Positions 40,066 to 48,412 of a stretch of DNA of 64,000 nucleotides are shown piece after piece; within the stretch, counting starts at the first letter, position 1, and each line of letters starts with the position of its first letter. The notes below the pieces were generated by a model, which was not told the DNA's origin, did not search any database, and saw nothing but the letters and a program-made list of their open reading frames with translations. The position numbers and the translations under genes are program-made. Source of the stretch: JAFGCL01 sp964423835 (GTDB taxonomy: Bacteria; Chloroflexota; Dehalococcoidia; UBA2247; RBG-13-53-26); contig CAYRGJ010000002.1 of NCBI GenBank assembly GCA_964423835.1, forward strand, positions 122,050 through 186,049. The letters run 5' to 3'.

Positions 40066-41001
40066 TCAGGGCCTTCCGCCGGGCACAGCCGCTGACCTGT
40101 AGTAGCTGGCGGCCAGGCGTATCCCCTGAGCAAAGCTCACCCTGGATGACCATCCCAGCTCCCCGGAGGCCTTCCGGCAATCCAGCGACATGTGAGTGAT
40201 CTCGCCGGGGCGCATCAGCTCGTATCTGGGAAGACCCCGGAAGTCCAGCTCGGCGCCCAGGGCATCGAACACAGCCTGGTCGGGAGTCTGTTCCGGGGTG
40301 CCGATGTTGAAGACCCCCTGGCAGGCGCTCTCGATGGCGGTCAGATTGGCTCTGGCCACGTCCTCCACATAGACATAGGACCTGGTCTTGTCCCCCGCGC
40401 CGAAGATGGTCGGCTGCCGGCCACAGAGCATCTCGTGGGCGAACAGCGGCACCACGCCAGCCTCGCCATTCGACCTCTGCCGTGGCCCGAAGACATTCGA
40501 ATAGCGCAGCGCCACGAACGCCAGCCCGTACAGGGACTGGTACACCTGCAGGTAGAGCTCCACGGCGTACTTGGATACGCCATAGGGTGACAGCGGGCAT
40601 ATCGGGTGCTTCTCGGCCACCGGCAACTGCTGCGGGTTGCCGTAGATGGCGCACGAGGAGGCGTAGACCACCTTCCTGATGCCCGCCTTCACGCCGCAGC
40701 CCAGGACATTGAGGCTGCCCCTGGTGTTCACCTCCGCGTCATACTGGGGGTCCTCTATGGACCTGGTCACGCTGGTTTGGGCCGCCTGGTGACAGATGAC
40801 CTCGGGCCTTTCCGCCGCCAGCACCCGCCCCAGCTCGGCATCGCCGATACTCAGTTGATGGAACGCGGCGGCCGGGTGGATGTTGTCCCTGGAGCCGCCC
40901 GAGAGATCGTCCACCACGACCACCTCGTGCCCCCGCAGCAGGGCCAGATCCACTATGTGAGAGCCAATGAAGCCTGCGCCGCCAGTCACCAGTATCTTCA
41001 A
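40066..41001 (-). CDS. NAD-dependent nucleotide-sugar C4-epimerase (GalE/Gne-like)
   Basis: Extended SDR of 311 residues. Glycine motif VTGGAGFIGSHIVD, HQAAQTSVTRSIEDP, catalytic SSCAIYG and YGVSKY, and RYSNVFGPRQ with FGAGDKTRSYVYVEDVA are those of UDP-GlcNAc/UDP-Glc C4-epimerases. In this locus it probably makes UDP-GalNAc from UDP-GlcNAc for the PelF-like transferase. The start is probably TTG at 41001, seven bases after AAGGAG, not the TTG six bases earlier. It is the last gene of the five-gene leftward operon, 33 bases after the hydrolase gene. The substrate (acetylated or not) needs testing. Confidence 0.85.
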   Translation of the reverse strand: MKILVTGGAGFIGSHIVDLALLRGHEVVVVDDLSGGSRDNIHPAAAFHQLSIGDAELGRVLAAERPEVICHQAAQTSVTRSIEDPQYDAEVNTRGSLNVLGCGVKAGIRKVVYASSCAIYGNPQQLPVAEKHPICPLSPYGVSKYAVELYLQVYQSLYGLAFVALRYSNVFGPRQRSNGEAGVVPLFAHEMLCGRQPTIFGAGDKTRSYVYVEDVARANLTAIESACQGVFNIGTPEQTPDQAVFDALGAELDFRGLPRYELMRPGEITHMSLDCRKASGELGWSSRVSFAQGIRLAASYYRSAAVPGGRP

Positions 41002-41034
41002 GTTCAATCTCCTTCACTCAGGCCCGGAGGCCCT

Positions 41035-41760
41035 TCACGCTCCAGGAACGCTGTGCGCGGCGGCGCCCCGGCCGATGGCGGAGACGTAGGCCTCGAACCA
41101 GAGGGGCAGGGACAGATAGGAGTTGGTGACGTAGCAGTAGCGCAACCCTTCCTCCCAGGCTCTGAGGGTGAGCCTCACCGCATCCTCCAGAGTATGCCTG
41201 GCCCCCAGGCCGGTGACGCTGATCCGCCGGCCGAACTTCCTCTGCGTCTCTGTGAGAGGCTGCCCGCGCCATTGCTCCGTCGAGTGCATGAAGTCGAAAC
41301 CGCCGCCGGTGAAAAACCAGGCGTCGAAGTCATCTTGTCCCACGTTTCCCCAGGCCACCAGCTGGTGCTCATGGGCCACACGGGTGAGCTCCTTCAGGTA
41401 GGCCTTTGCCCCAGGGTCCGGAAAGGCGCTGCATTCGTCGATGAAGACGCCGCTGACCCCGTCGTTCTTCGCCATGGAGACCACCAGCCGGCGGTTGGTT
41501 TCCAGGGAATACCACTGGGGGCCTATGCTGCCGCCGCTTCTGGTCCCTTCATAGCCCGAAGTGATGTACCCCACGGGTTGCACCCCCTCGCCCTTGAAAG
41601 CATCCAGCTCCCGGCTGGACCATCCGGCGCTGCGCCCGTTGACGTTCCCCCAGAGCCCGTGGGCCGTGTTGCAGACCAGGTATTCAGGAAGGCACGCCAG
41701 TATGCGCGCCGAGGCGCGCGCGCTTGTCTCTCCGTAGTAGACGAGGCTGAGCTTCACCAC
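41035..41760 (-). CDS. Spherulin-4-type glycoside hydrolase without signal peptide
   Basis: Protein of 241 residues that is only the TIM-barrel: MVKLSLVYYGETSARAS, VGYITSGYEGTRSGG, GVSGVFIDECSAFPD, LVAWGNVGQDDFDAWFFTGGGFDFMHSTEQW. It closely follows the barrel of the secreted protein at 35662, but has no signal peptide or accessory modules. Being within the synthesis operon, it may act in the cytosol, be exported non-classically, or be a binding/length-control factor. Start is GTG 41760 followed by another GTG, with AGGGCAGGG upstream. It lies 36 bases after the dehydratase-like gene. Confidence 0.75.
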   Translation of the reverse strand: MVKLSLVYYGETSARASARILACLPEYLVCNTAHGLWGNVNGRSAGWSSRELDAFKGEGVQPVGYITSGYEGTRSGGSIGPQWYSLETNRRLVVSMAKNDGVSGVFIDECSAFPDPGAKAYLKELTRVAHEHQLVAWGNVGQDDFDAWFFTGGGFDFMHSTEQWRGQPLTETQRKFGRRISVTGLGARHTLEDAVRLTLRAWEEGLRYCYVTNSYLSLPLWFEAYVSAIGRGAAAHSVPGA

Positions 41761-41796
41761 GTCCCTGCCCTCACTTTCTCCATGGCGGATGACATG

Positions 41797-42642
41797 CTAC
41801 CGGGCCACCACCGGCTCGTCCAGTATGTGCTCGAATCCGGCTATCACATCGGGTTCATCCATGGACCTCATCTTCTCCTCCATCCTCTCCCCCATCCGGA
41901 GACCGATGAGGCGGACCCTGGTGCTGCCATTCCCGTATTTCTGCAGCGCCTCTCCGATCAGGTCCTTCAGCAGGACGGCATCACCGTGAGGAGTGAAGTA
42001 GACCTTGCCGTTTTCACCGCGCTCCAGCACGGCCATATAGAGCTTCACCACTCCATCGACAGAGGTGTAGAACCGCCTCATGTCCGGGTGGGTGACAGTG
42101 ATCTCGTTGAATTCCCGGATCTGGTTTACCCAGATATCCATCACGCTGCCGGTAGATCCCAGGATGTTGCCGGACCGGATGACCATGAATCGGGGGCCCT
42201 TGGACTTGGAAGCGCGTTGCTTCACCAGTCTCTCGCAGACCAGCTTGGTGGCGCCGTAGCAGTTGCAGGGCTCCACCGCCTTATCCGTGGACATCAGGAT
42301 GAAGGTTTCCCCCTCGAAGGCCCGGAGCATGTTGAGCGTGCCCAGGACGTTAATGGTGGCGCCCTCCTCGCATTCCTCCTCGCACAGGTCCACCCGCTTC
42401 ATCGCGGCCAGGTGAATCACGGTGTCCTTGCCCTTGAGGGCGCCCCTGACAAAGGTCTCATCCCGGATGTCGCCTACACTGAGCCTGAGCGCCGGACTGG
42501 AAACCTCGCACTGCAGCTTCGATATGCCGCCCTCGCTGCGAGAGAGAGACGTCACCTCCACATGGGGGTACCGCCTCAGTAGCTCCTTCAACAGATGCCT
42601 TCCCACAAAACCGCTGCCGCCCGTAACCAGAATCCTCTTCAT
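41797..42642 (-). CDS. Polysaccharide biosynthesis SDR (PseB/CapD 4,6-dehydratase-like)
   Basis: Protein of 281 residues resembling the catalytic domain of UDP-GlcNAc 4,6-dehydratase/C5-epimerase (PseB, FlaA1) without the membrane part of long CapD forms. VTGGSGFVGRHLL binds NAD; FILMSTDKAVEPCNCYGATKLVCE is the typical STDKA...YGATK catalytic region; VIRSGNILGSTGSV and HPDMRRFYTSVDGVVKLY are also family marks. It would modify UDP-GlcNAc toward a 6-deoxy-4-keto sugar, or act as an epimerase. Its ATG overlaps the stop of the PelG-like gene by four bases (ATGA) with GGAGGAGGAG upstream, a sign of coupled translation. Confidence 0.8.
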   Translation of the reverse strand: MKRILVTGGSGFVGRHLLKELLRRYPHVEVTSLSRSEGGISKLQCEVSSPALRLSVGDIRDETFVRGALKGKDTVIHLAAMKRVDLCEEECEEGATINVLGTLNMLRAFEGETFILMSTDKAVEPCNCYGATKLVCERLVKQRASKSKGPRFMVIRSGNILGSTGSVMDIWVNQIREFNEITVTHPDMRRFYTSVDGVVKLYMAVLERGENGKVYFTPHGDAVLLKDLIGEALQKYGNGSTRVRLIGLRMGERMEEKMRSMDEPDVIAGFEHILDEPVVAR

Positions 42643-44042
42643 TTCTGCTTCTCCTCCTCCTCTACCTCAGGACTCTTAACCCTCTCCTCCCTGGCCAGCT
42701 TGAGAGAGCTCATCGTTGCATAGTGGAAGATGTGATACTCAAAGGAGTGCAGAGTCCGCAGGGTGACCAGCAGACTCAGCAGGCCCGCGGCAAGGCTTCC
42801 AGCGAGGAAGCCAAGCGCGGCAAACCACGTGCTGAACCTCAGGAGCGGGATGGCCCCCACTTCAGCCACGCAAACCATCAGCACGGAAAGGGTCGGAATC
42901 CGCATGTTGCCGAAAAGGGACAGAACCATGTAGTTGAAGATGATGGTGCTGAAGATGATGCTCCCCGCGCCGACCGTCAGCAGGACCTTCATCACGGTGC
43001 CCGTGTCGCCGGGGAACAGCAGCCTGGCCAGGCCAACTGCGCCGGCCAGAAATGCCAGGCCGAACAGAAGCGTCATAGCCAGGTCTCTCCAGTACAGCTT
43101 CTTGTATTCATTGGCTGTTCGCCGGATATCGGAGAACCTCCCCTGGTACATCGCCTTGACCAGGGGGGCGGCCCTCGCTTCGAAGTGGATCGTCGTTCCC
43201 AGACTGAACAGGGGGACAAGGCCCAGGAAGGCTCCGAAGGTATAGGGGCTGCTTATGACCAGGCCGCCGCCTGACCGGCTGCCCATCCACAGCCAGACGA
43301 TCAGCTTGTCTGCGAACACCGCGATAGCGTACAGGATGGGGAACACCGAGGCCCATGGGTTTCGGCGCAGCAGACTGATTATCGACGACTGCAGGCCCGC
43401 CGCCGGCTCCGTCCGGTCGAAGGCTTCCCGCAGGGTGAAAACGGCGCTGGCCAGCAGGGTCAGGGCACCCGCGGTGTAGCCCAGGAGGGTCAGCGAAGGG
43501 TCCAGGCGGTGCAAGGCGTAGGTCAGCAGGAACTGGACCGAGTAGCCCGAGACGAAGACCACAGCGAAGCTCACGTGCTGCCTGGTCGCGGCGTAAGCGC
43601 CGGCGACCACCCAGACAAGGGATAGAATGAAGAGCAGCGCGGCAAAGAACCCGAAATCGATGGCCGAGAGACCGACCATGCCCACCAGGAAGTGATACAG
43701 CGCGGCGCTGACGGCAATGGCATAGCCGGCGGAGTACGCGGCGCCGACCCTGAACACCCTGTCCAGGGCGTCCCGGCCGGATGAGCCGTCGCCGATGATG
43801 CCCAGGGTGACCGGAGAGATGCCGGCCGTGCCCAGCAGGCTGAGAATCACAGCGGCCATCACCGTTATGGTGAAGAGGTTCAGCGCCTGCGAGTCAAAGC
43901 GCGTCAGCGTGATGAAAAGCAGCACCGTTATGGCGAAAGTCAGAATGGCCGGCGCTGTGGCCACGATGGCCCGGGCCGCAGGTGACAGGGCGCGCTGGGG
44001 CCGCGGGGCCGGGAGGCTGTTAGTTATTAGCGGAGCGCTCAT
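42639..44042 (-). CDS. pelG: PelG-like exopolysaccharide exporter (MOP superfamily)
   Basis: Integral membrane protein of 467 residues with about 12 TM helices in the MATE/MOP flippase fold. The middle segment PILYAIAVFADKLIVWLW, then PYTFGAFLGLVPLFSLGTTIHFEARAAPLV, corresponds to the PelG region (YNLGVWIDK...F; a loop then LSIIPGMAVF..E). It is predicted to move the growing polymer or its lipid-free form across the membrane. Gene order agrees with pelF-pelG. Its start overlaps the end of the PelF-like gene by 23 bases. The N-terminal 20 residues are polar and proline-rich; the C-terminal tail is charged (SPEVEEEEKQK). Confidence 0.75.
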   Translation of the reverse strand: MSAPLITNSLPAPRPQRALSPAARAIVATAPAILTFAITVLLFITLTRFDSQALNLFTITVMAAVILSLLGTAGISPVTLGIIGDGSSGRDALDRVFRVGAAYSAGYAIAVSAALYHFLVGMVGLSAIDFGFFAALLFILSLVWVVAGAYAATRQHVSFAVVFVSGYSVQFLLTYALHRLDPSLTLLGYTAGALTLLASAVFTLREAFDRTEPAAGLQSSIISLLRRNPWASVFPILYAIAVFADKLIVWLWMGSRSGGGLVISSPYTFGAFLGLVPLFSLGTTIHFEARAAPLVKAMYQGRFSDIRRTANEYKKLYWRDLAMTLLFGLAFLAGAVGLARLLFPGDTGTVMKVLLTVGAGSIIFSTIIFNYMVLSLFGNMRIPTLSVLMVCVAEVGAIPLLRFSTWFAALGFLAGSLAAGLLSLLVTLRTLHSFEYHIFHYATMSSLKLAREERVKSPEVEEEEKQK

Positions 44043-45417
44043 CGATTACCGCCTGATAAAGCTCGGCGAACCGGCTGGCCATGACGCGCACATCGTACTT
44101 CTCATTAGCCTCCCGGTTGGCCTTCCGGCCCATTTGGAGCCTCAACTCCCGGTCGCCGATCAGAACCCCCAGCTTCTCGGCGAGTTGAGCGGGCTGATCG
44201 GGAGGAACCACGTAGCCTGTGCCTTCGACTACGATCTCGGGGACCCCACCCACCGCAGTGCACACCGATGGCAGGCCGCAGCTCATCGCCTCCAGGAGAG
44301 CGTAGGGAACTCCTTCGGAGTGGGAGCTGAGGGCAAAGATGTCCACGTTGTGATACCAGTACATGGGGTCTACGTGGCCCATGAACTTGAAGCTGTCGCC
44401 GATGCCCATCTGGTTGACCAGCCTCAAGCACTCCTGGTAGTAGTCCTCTTCCTGCACCTCCCCCAGGACCAGGAAGTCCGCCTTTTGCTTGTCCAGGACA
44501 ATCCTGGCGGCCCTGATCAGCACCTCGATCCCCTTGATGGCCACCACCCTGGCGAAGCAGGCCACCACCGGGGTGCCTCCGTTTCGAGGTGGCCCGGGCA
44601 GGAACCGGTCGACCTCAATGCCGTTTTGGATAATCTCGATCTTTTCGATAGGGAGCCCCAGCCCGGTCTCAATGGCCACATGTTTCTGGCTGGGCGGCAC
44701 CACCCGGTCCGAGTACCGGTAGACCGTCTTCACGACGGATTCGGCGAAGAGCATGTTCTGCTTCCGGAAAAACTCGGTGACGTCGTGCCTGGAGAGCTCC
44801 TTCTGTCTTTCAACGAGATAGAGGCCCTGCTCGGTCAGCACCAGGGAGCCACCGTAGAGCAGCTTACCCATGGCGCTGATGATGCCGGCGTGGCCGGCGC
44901 TGAGGGCATGATAGACATCGGCCTTGGGCACCTTCGGCAGCACCGAGAGTATGTCGAAAACCAGGGAATACAGGTTGAAGATGTTCCAGTAGGACTCCAC
45001 GAACGGTTCATCGGGAGCGCTGGCCTGGCAGTAGTCAACGATGGAGTCCCAGCAGGAGCGTGAAACCAGCCAGCTCTTGTCCAGTCCATGATCTCTATAG
45101 GCGTCAACGATTACCTCGAGGTCCAGCGGCGCCCCGTGGAGGATGCTCTGCATCGAGTTCGCCACCGCATCCGAGATCCTGCGGGGCAGCCTGGGCGTCT
45201 TCTCGGGAAACGGCGTATTCAGAGGCGCAATGATTATGGAGTCCACGTTGGGCAACCGGGGGTAAGCCAGCTTGGTGAACTCCGGTGTGGTCACAGCATA
45301 CACATCAAACCGGGTGGTCTCCATGGCCCTTATAAGGAAATGGGCCAGTGTGCTCAGCCCGCCAAACCTTATAGGGTAGCTGCCTTCAGTCACCATGCAC
45401 ACCCTCATTGGTTTCAT
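44020..45417 (-). CDS. pelF: PelF-like family 4 glycosyltransferase
   Basis: Protein of 465 residues. N-terminal half: VCMVTEGSYPIRFGGLSTLAHFLI (PelF has EGxYPxxxGGVSxWxxxLI) and YHALSAGHAGIISAMGKLLYGGSLVLTEQGLYLVERQKEL (PelF: LTEHGIYTxER). C-terminal half is GT-B/GT4: PVVACFARVVAIKGIEVLIRAA, FKFMGHV, and the donor-site EGVPYALLEAMSCGLPSV. PelF uses a UDP-sugar to build Pel in the cytosol. It is the first gene of the operon. ATG 45417 has AGGGGATGAG upstream. It differs from PelF in the Gln of LTEQG. This is the best single marker that the locus is Pel-type. Confidence 0.8.
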   Translation of the reverse strand: MKPMRVCMVTEGSYPIRFGGLSTLAHFLIRAMETTRFDVYAVTTPEFTKLAYPRLPNVDSIIIAPLNTPFPEKTPRLPRRISDAVANSMQSILHGAPLDLEVIVDAYRDHGLDKSWLVSRSCWDSIVDYCQASAPDEPFVESYWNIFNLYSLVFDILSVLPKVPKADVYHALSAGHAGIISAMGKLLYGGSLVLTEQGLYLVERQKELSRHDVTEFFRKQNMLFAESVVKTVYRYSDRVVPPSQKHVAIETGLGLPIEKIEIIQNGIEVDRFLPGPPRNGGTPVVACFARVVAIKGIEVLIRAARIVLDKQKADFLVLGEVQEEDYYQECLRLVNQMGIGDSFKFMGHVDPMYWYHNVDIFALSSHSEGVPYALLEAMSCGLPSVCTAVGGVPEIVVEGTGYVVPPDQPAQLAEKLGVLIGDRELRLQMGRKANREANEKYDVRVMASRFAELYQAVIDERSANN

Positions 45418-45488
45418 CTCATCCCCTGATGCAGCGCCCGAGATGGGGCGCATCAATCGGCTGACTCCATTCTAGGTCGAGGGGAATT

Positions 45489-45501
45489 CCGGGGAATACG
45501 T
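45489..45501 (-). promoter_or_regulatory. Partial TAC element (ACGTATTCCCCGG)
   Basis: On the minus strand, resembling the left half of element A (ACGTATTTCCGG). It lies about 70-85 bases upstream of the PelF-like gene, in line with regulation of the operon. Confidence 0.35.
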
Positions 45502-45529
45502 GCACAATCCACAATGGGCCGGCGCGGAA

Positions 45530-45558
45530 TGCGTAATTGCCGGTAGTTAGTACCTAGG
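45530..45558 (+). promoter_or_regulatory. Composite TAC element D
   Basis: TGCGTAATTGCCGG followed, 21 bases from its start, by TACCTAGG. Matches element A (35414) at 22 of 29 positions, with the same spacing. It lies about 115 bases upstream of the PelF-like gene. Confidence 0.5.
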
Positions 45559-45667
45559 TGTGAGGGCCGCCGCGGGGGTCCGGGCGGAGCGGGGCTGCCG
45601 CTGTGGATCCGAGCGGAATGGGGCCGCCGCGGGGATCCGGGCGGCCCCGGGTCTTGGGCGGCCGCGC

Positions 45668-46369
45668 TCAAAGCGCCAGATTGCCCGGCAGGCCGGGGAC
45701 CAGGCTGGCCCCATCCCCGGTCAAGTCCGGAATGAGCCCGCGTTCGACGGCGAAGCGGCCCAGCCTGATGTGAGGCGTACGCAGCCCCAGCTTCCGTATC
45801 ATGTTGGTACGATGGAGCTCGACGGTGCGCCGGCTTATGCCCAGGCGCGCTGCGATGTCCTTGTTTGTATAGCCCTCGGCAGCCAGCCTCAGGATCTCGA
45901 TCTCCCGCGGCGTGAGGCTGTCATAAGGATCCTTCTTCTTCACAGGCCCGTTCTGAACGTAGATATCCACGGCCAGGTCCGCCAGCGGGCCTGACAGGTA
46001 GTGGTGCCCGGCCAGCACCGCCCTGGCTGCGGCAATGAGGTCCTGGGCCTCGCCGCCCTTGAGCACAAAGGCCATGGCCCCGGCCGACATGGCCTCGTGT
46101 ACATACTGCTCATGATCATACATGGAGAAGACAATCACCTTGCTGCAGACGGGCGGGCGCGTCACCTGCCTGGTTACCTCGAAGCCGCTGATGTTGCTCA
46201 GCATCAGGTCGACCACCATGATATCCGGATGCAGGCTCTCCGCCATCCGAATGCCCTCCAGGCCTTCTCCGGTCTCACCCACCACCTTGAAATCGCTCTG
46301 CGTCTCCAGCAGCTTCCTCACTCCATGTCTGACAATGGCATGATCATCGATCACCATAATGGAAATCAC
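45668..46369 (-). CDS. LuxR/NarL-type response regulator
   Basis: Regulator of 233 residues: receiver (1-120) with acidic pair IDDH, phospho-acceptor Asp in IMVVDLMLSNISG, Ser in place of the switch Thr (VIVFSMYD) and Lys in AFVLKGGE; LuxR HTH in LTPREIEILRLAAEGYTNKDIAARLGISRRTVELHRTNMIRKLG. Unlike the regulator at 39386 this one keeps the Asp. GTG at 46369 was chosen since GGAGGAGG lies seven bases before it. No kinase gene is adjacent. It is between the membrane hydrolase and the pelF operon on the same strand, so it is the most likely local regulator of these genes. It has an extended tail (TGDGASLVPGLPGNLAL). Confidence 0.85.
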   Translation of the reverse strand: MISIMVIDDHAIVRHGVRKLLETQSDFKVVGETGEGLEGIRMAESLHPDIMVVDLMLSNISGFEVTRQVTRPPVCSKVIVFSMYDHEQYVHEAMSAGAMAFVLKGGEAQDLIAAARAVLAGHHYLSGPLADLAVDIYVQNGPVKKKDPYDSLTPREIEILRLAAEGYTNKDIAARLGISRRTVELHRTNMIRKLGLRTPHIRLGRFAVERGLIPDLTGDGASLVPGLPGNLAL

Positions 46370-46596
46370 GGCCGATCCTCCTCCCCCTTGGCAAACCACC
46401 CCCAAGAGGCTGCTGACCCAGTCCCTTACTCGGTACGAAGGGCTGCAGTACTTATGGTAGCCGCTTTGTCAGGCTACAGTAATACGTAAGAGGACTAGGT
46501 TGCTCCCTGCGCGAGCTACTTACCGTCAGATCAGTATGTTTGCTTAGTGGAAATTACTAAGGTACTGATCGTGGAGGATAATCGATCATAATCTCT

Positions 46597-47415
46597 CTAA
46601 GCGCCGCTGACTCCACGGGCCAGCTCCTCCGTCCAGTCCGGAAGGTGAAGATAGGAGGTGGTAACGCAGCAGTAGGCAAAGCCCTGGCGGCGCGCCTCGC
46701 CGGCAATATGGACGGCCTGGTCGAGACTGTACCCTGAACCCAGGCTGATGATGCTGGTGCGCCGGCCCCAGCGGCTCTGGACGGGCGTCAGTGCCTGGCC
46801 CTGCCATCGCTCGCTCGAGTTCATGAAGTCGAATCCCCCATCGGTGAAATACCAGGGGTCGAAATCGTTCTCTCCGACATTGCCCCAGACCGCCAGCTCG
46901 CGGCAGCGGGCCATGGACGTCAGCTGCCGGTAGTACTCCTTCTGGCTGTCATCCGGGAATGCCGGGCATTCGTCTACGAACACCCCGTCCACCCGGTCCT
47001 GGCTGGCCGCGCTCTCCAGGAGCCGCTCTATAGTGGCCAGGGTGTACCACTCGGGGTCCAGCTCGCCGGCACTGCCCCGCCCACCGTAGCCGGACGTGAG
47101 GTATGAGAGCACCCTGATGCCAGCCTCCTGCAGGGCCGTCACATCTTGAAGGGGGCGCCCGGCGTCGCTCTGGTTCACCTCGGCCCAGAGGCCATGGGCG
47201 GTGTTGGCCACCAGGTATGCCGGGCGCGCTTCCAGTATCCGGGCGTCTACCGAGGAGGAATGTGGCCCATAGTAGACCATGAACATGGCAAAGGCGCTGG
47301 GTGGGTTCCCCGGAAGGCTGCTCACAATGGCGACGACAGCCAGCACAGCACACACGGCCAGGACCCGCAGTGTGTATGGCCGCTTCAACCGATCCAGTGA
47401 CCGCCCGATCGCCAT
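46597..47415 (-). CDS. Membrane-anchored or secreted spherulin-4-type glycoside hydrolase
   Basis: Protein of 272 residues. An N-terminal hydrophobic segment (LRVLAVCAVLAVVAIVSSL, about 18-36) acts as signal peptide or anchor. The rest is the TIM-barrel: AMFMVYYGPHSSSVDAR, VLSYLTSGYGGRGSAG, RVDGVFVDECPAFPDD, LAVWGNVGENDFDPWYFTDGGFDFMNSSERW. It is a third paralog of the hydrolases at 35662 and 41035. It would act at the cell surface on the exopolysaccharide. GGAGGAGG precedes the ATG. It lies 227 bases upstream of the regulator gene with TACTTA/TACGTA motifs between (46445-46520). Confidence 0.75.
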   Translation of the reverse strand: MAIGRSLDRLKRPYTLRVLAVCAVLAVVAIVSSLPGNPPSAFAMFMVYYGPHSSSVDARILEARPAYLVANTAHGLWAEVNQSDAGRPLQDVTALQEAGIRVLSYLTSGYGGRGSAGELDPEWYTLATIERLLESAASQDRVDGVFVDECPAFPDDSQKEYYRQLTSMARCRELAVWGNVGENDFDPWYFTDGGFDFMNSSERWQGQALTPVQSRWGRRTSIISLGSGYSLDQAVHIAGEARRQGFAYCCVTTSYLHLPDWTEELARGVSGA

Positions 47416-47508
47416 GCCCCCTCCTCCACCAGGTCCGCCCCCCCACAGGCTCGGGCAGCTTGGTTAATTACCGTATACCATGCCGGCCCGATCCATGCAA
47501 TAGCGCTA

Positions 47509-48051
47509 CTACGGCACAGCCCGGCCGGTTGAGCGGCGTTCTGACTGCTCTTTCGCCTTTTGCCACACAGCGATGAGATAGGACACGAAAGCGCGGTCAT
47601 ATCGGGTCTTGGCCGCCTGGAAGTGGTCGGTGCCAGGGTCTCTCTCGAATTGCCGCAAAGTCGATTCATCGTGCTCATCCCACCTGTCACCAAAGCCTCG
47701 GCAGCCTTGCACCCGGGGGACCGGAACATCATAAGGAAGCTGACCTTGCCGGCCCCGCGCTTCGAGACGGTCCTCCAAGAACCCCCACTGGTCCAACGTG
47801 GCCAGCTCGGCCCACATCCGGGCATCCTGATGGGCCAGCTCCTCCCAGTCAACGTCCGGTCCGTCAAGCTGTCTGGACAACCGCTCCGCCAGCGCGTCCA
47901 TGCCATCCTTTTCGGCACGTTTCCTGGCCTTCTCATAGGCTTCAACGTGAGCCTCGATTGCCCGGCGGCAGACCTCGGAGGTATTGGTCACCGGGCTCAG
48001 AGGCGCCATCCTCTTGTAGAGATCATCCGGGATATTGATGCCAATTCTCAT
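47509..48051 (-). CDS. Ribbon-helix-helix-like protein
   Basis: Protein of 180 residues. The first 45 residues (MRIGINIPDDLYKRMAPLS, then NTSEVCRRAIEAHVEAYEKA) match the ribbon-helix-helix DNA-binding fold of CopG-type antitoxins. A charged helical stretch follows, then a C-terminal region of unknown type (YDRAFVSYLIAVWQKAKEQ). RHH proteins of this type are often antitoxins, but no toxin gene is next to it; it may be self-regulated. AAGGAGGGGG precedes the ATG. Placement near a tRNA and recombinase suggests an acquired segment. Confidence 0.6.
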   Translation of the reverse strand: MRIGINIPDDLYKRMAPLSPVTNTSEVCRRAIEAHVEAYEKARKRAEKDGMDALAERLSRQLDGPDVDWEELAHQDARMWAELATLDQWGFLEDRLEARGRQGQLPYDVPVPRVQGCRGFGDRWDEHDESTLRQFERDPGTDHFQAAKTRYDRAFVSYLIAVWQKAKEQSERRSTGRAVP

Positions 48052-48412
48052 GGCCCCCTCCTTCGCACTGGCCCAAGCATACCATTTCTAGAGACATACG
48101 CCAACCTAATGACATACTCTTGCCAGGACGTTCTCAGGGCTTGAGCTTCCACCAGGCCGTGCGTGTTGGAGGTATCCAGGCTCGAGGTCCACGGGTGCAG
48201 GAACCTGGTCTCACTCGAAGGTTTACATAATGCCTGCCCGAACCTCGAAGTCCTCCTTATCAGCTCGTCAGGCCGGTTGCGGGCCGCAGAAGCCGAGAGG
48301 GTTGCCGCGCACTGGCCACGCTTGAGGCATGTCGCGGCCGAGAACAGGCTCATCGTCGGAGAGAAGGGAAAGGAGGCCAAACCGTGAGGCAGACCGGGGG
48401 ATCAGGTGAAGC
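48052..48412. other. Intergenic region with a possible LRR remnant
   Basis: About 361 bases between the RHH gene start and the tRNA. It holds one short degenerate frame listed separately; otherwise no clear feature. Confidence 0.5.
48163..48387 (+). pseudogene. Leucine-rich-repeat-like fragment
   Basis: Reads LEVHGCRNLVSLEGLHNACPN then LEVLLISSSGRL and HWPRLRHV, which has the periodicity of leucine-rich repeats. A stop lies in frame just upstream and no ribosome site is present, so it looks like the tail of a decayed LRR gene. It could also be chance. Confidence 0.3.

Noticed and set aside
40606..42582. A 658-codon open frame opposite the epimerase, hydrolase and dehydratase genes
   Set aside because: It spans three genuine genes on the other strand and has no domain.
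48048..48380. A 110-codon minus-strand frame upstream of the RHH gene
   Set aside because: No ribosome site, no domain and Ser/Arg-rich composition; it looks like the shadow of the LRR-like remnant.
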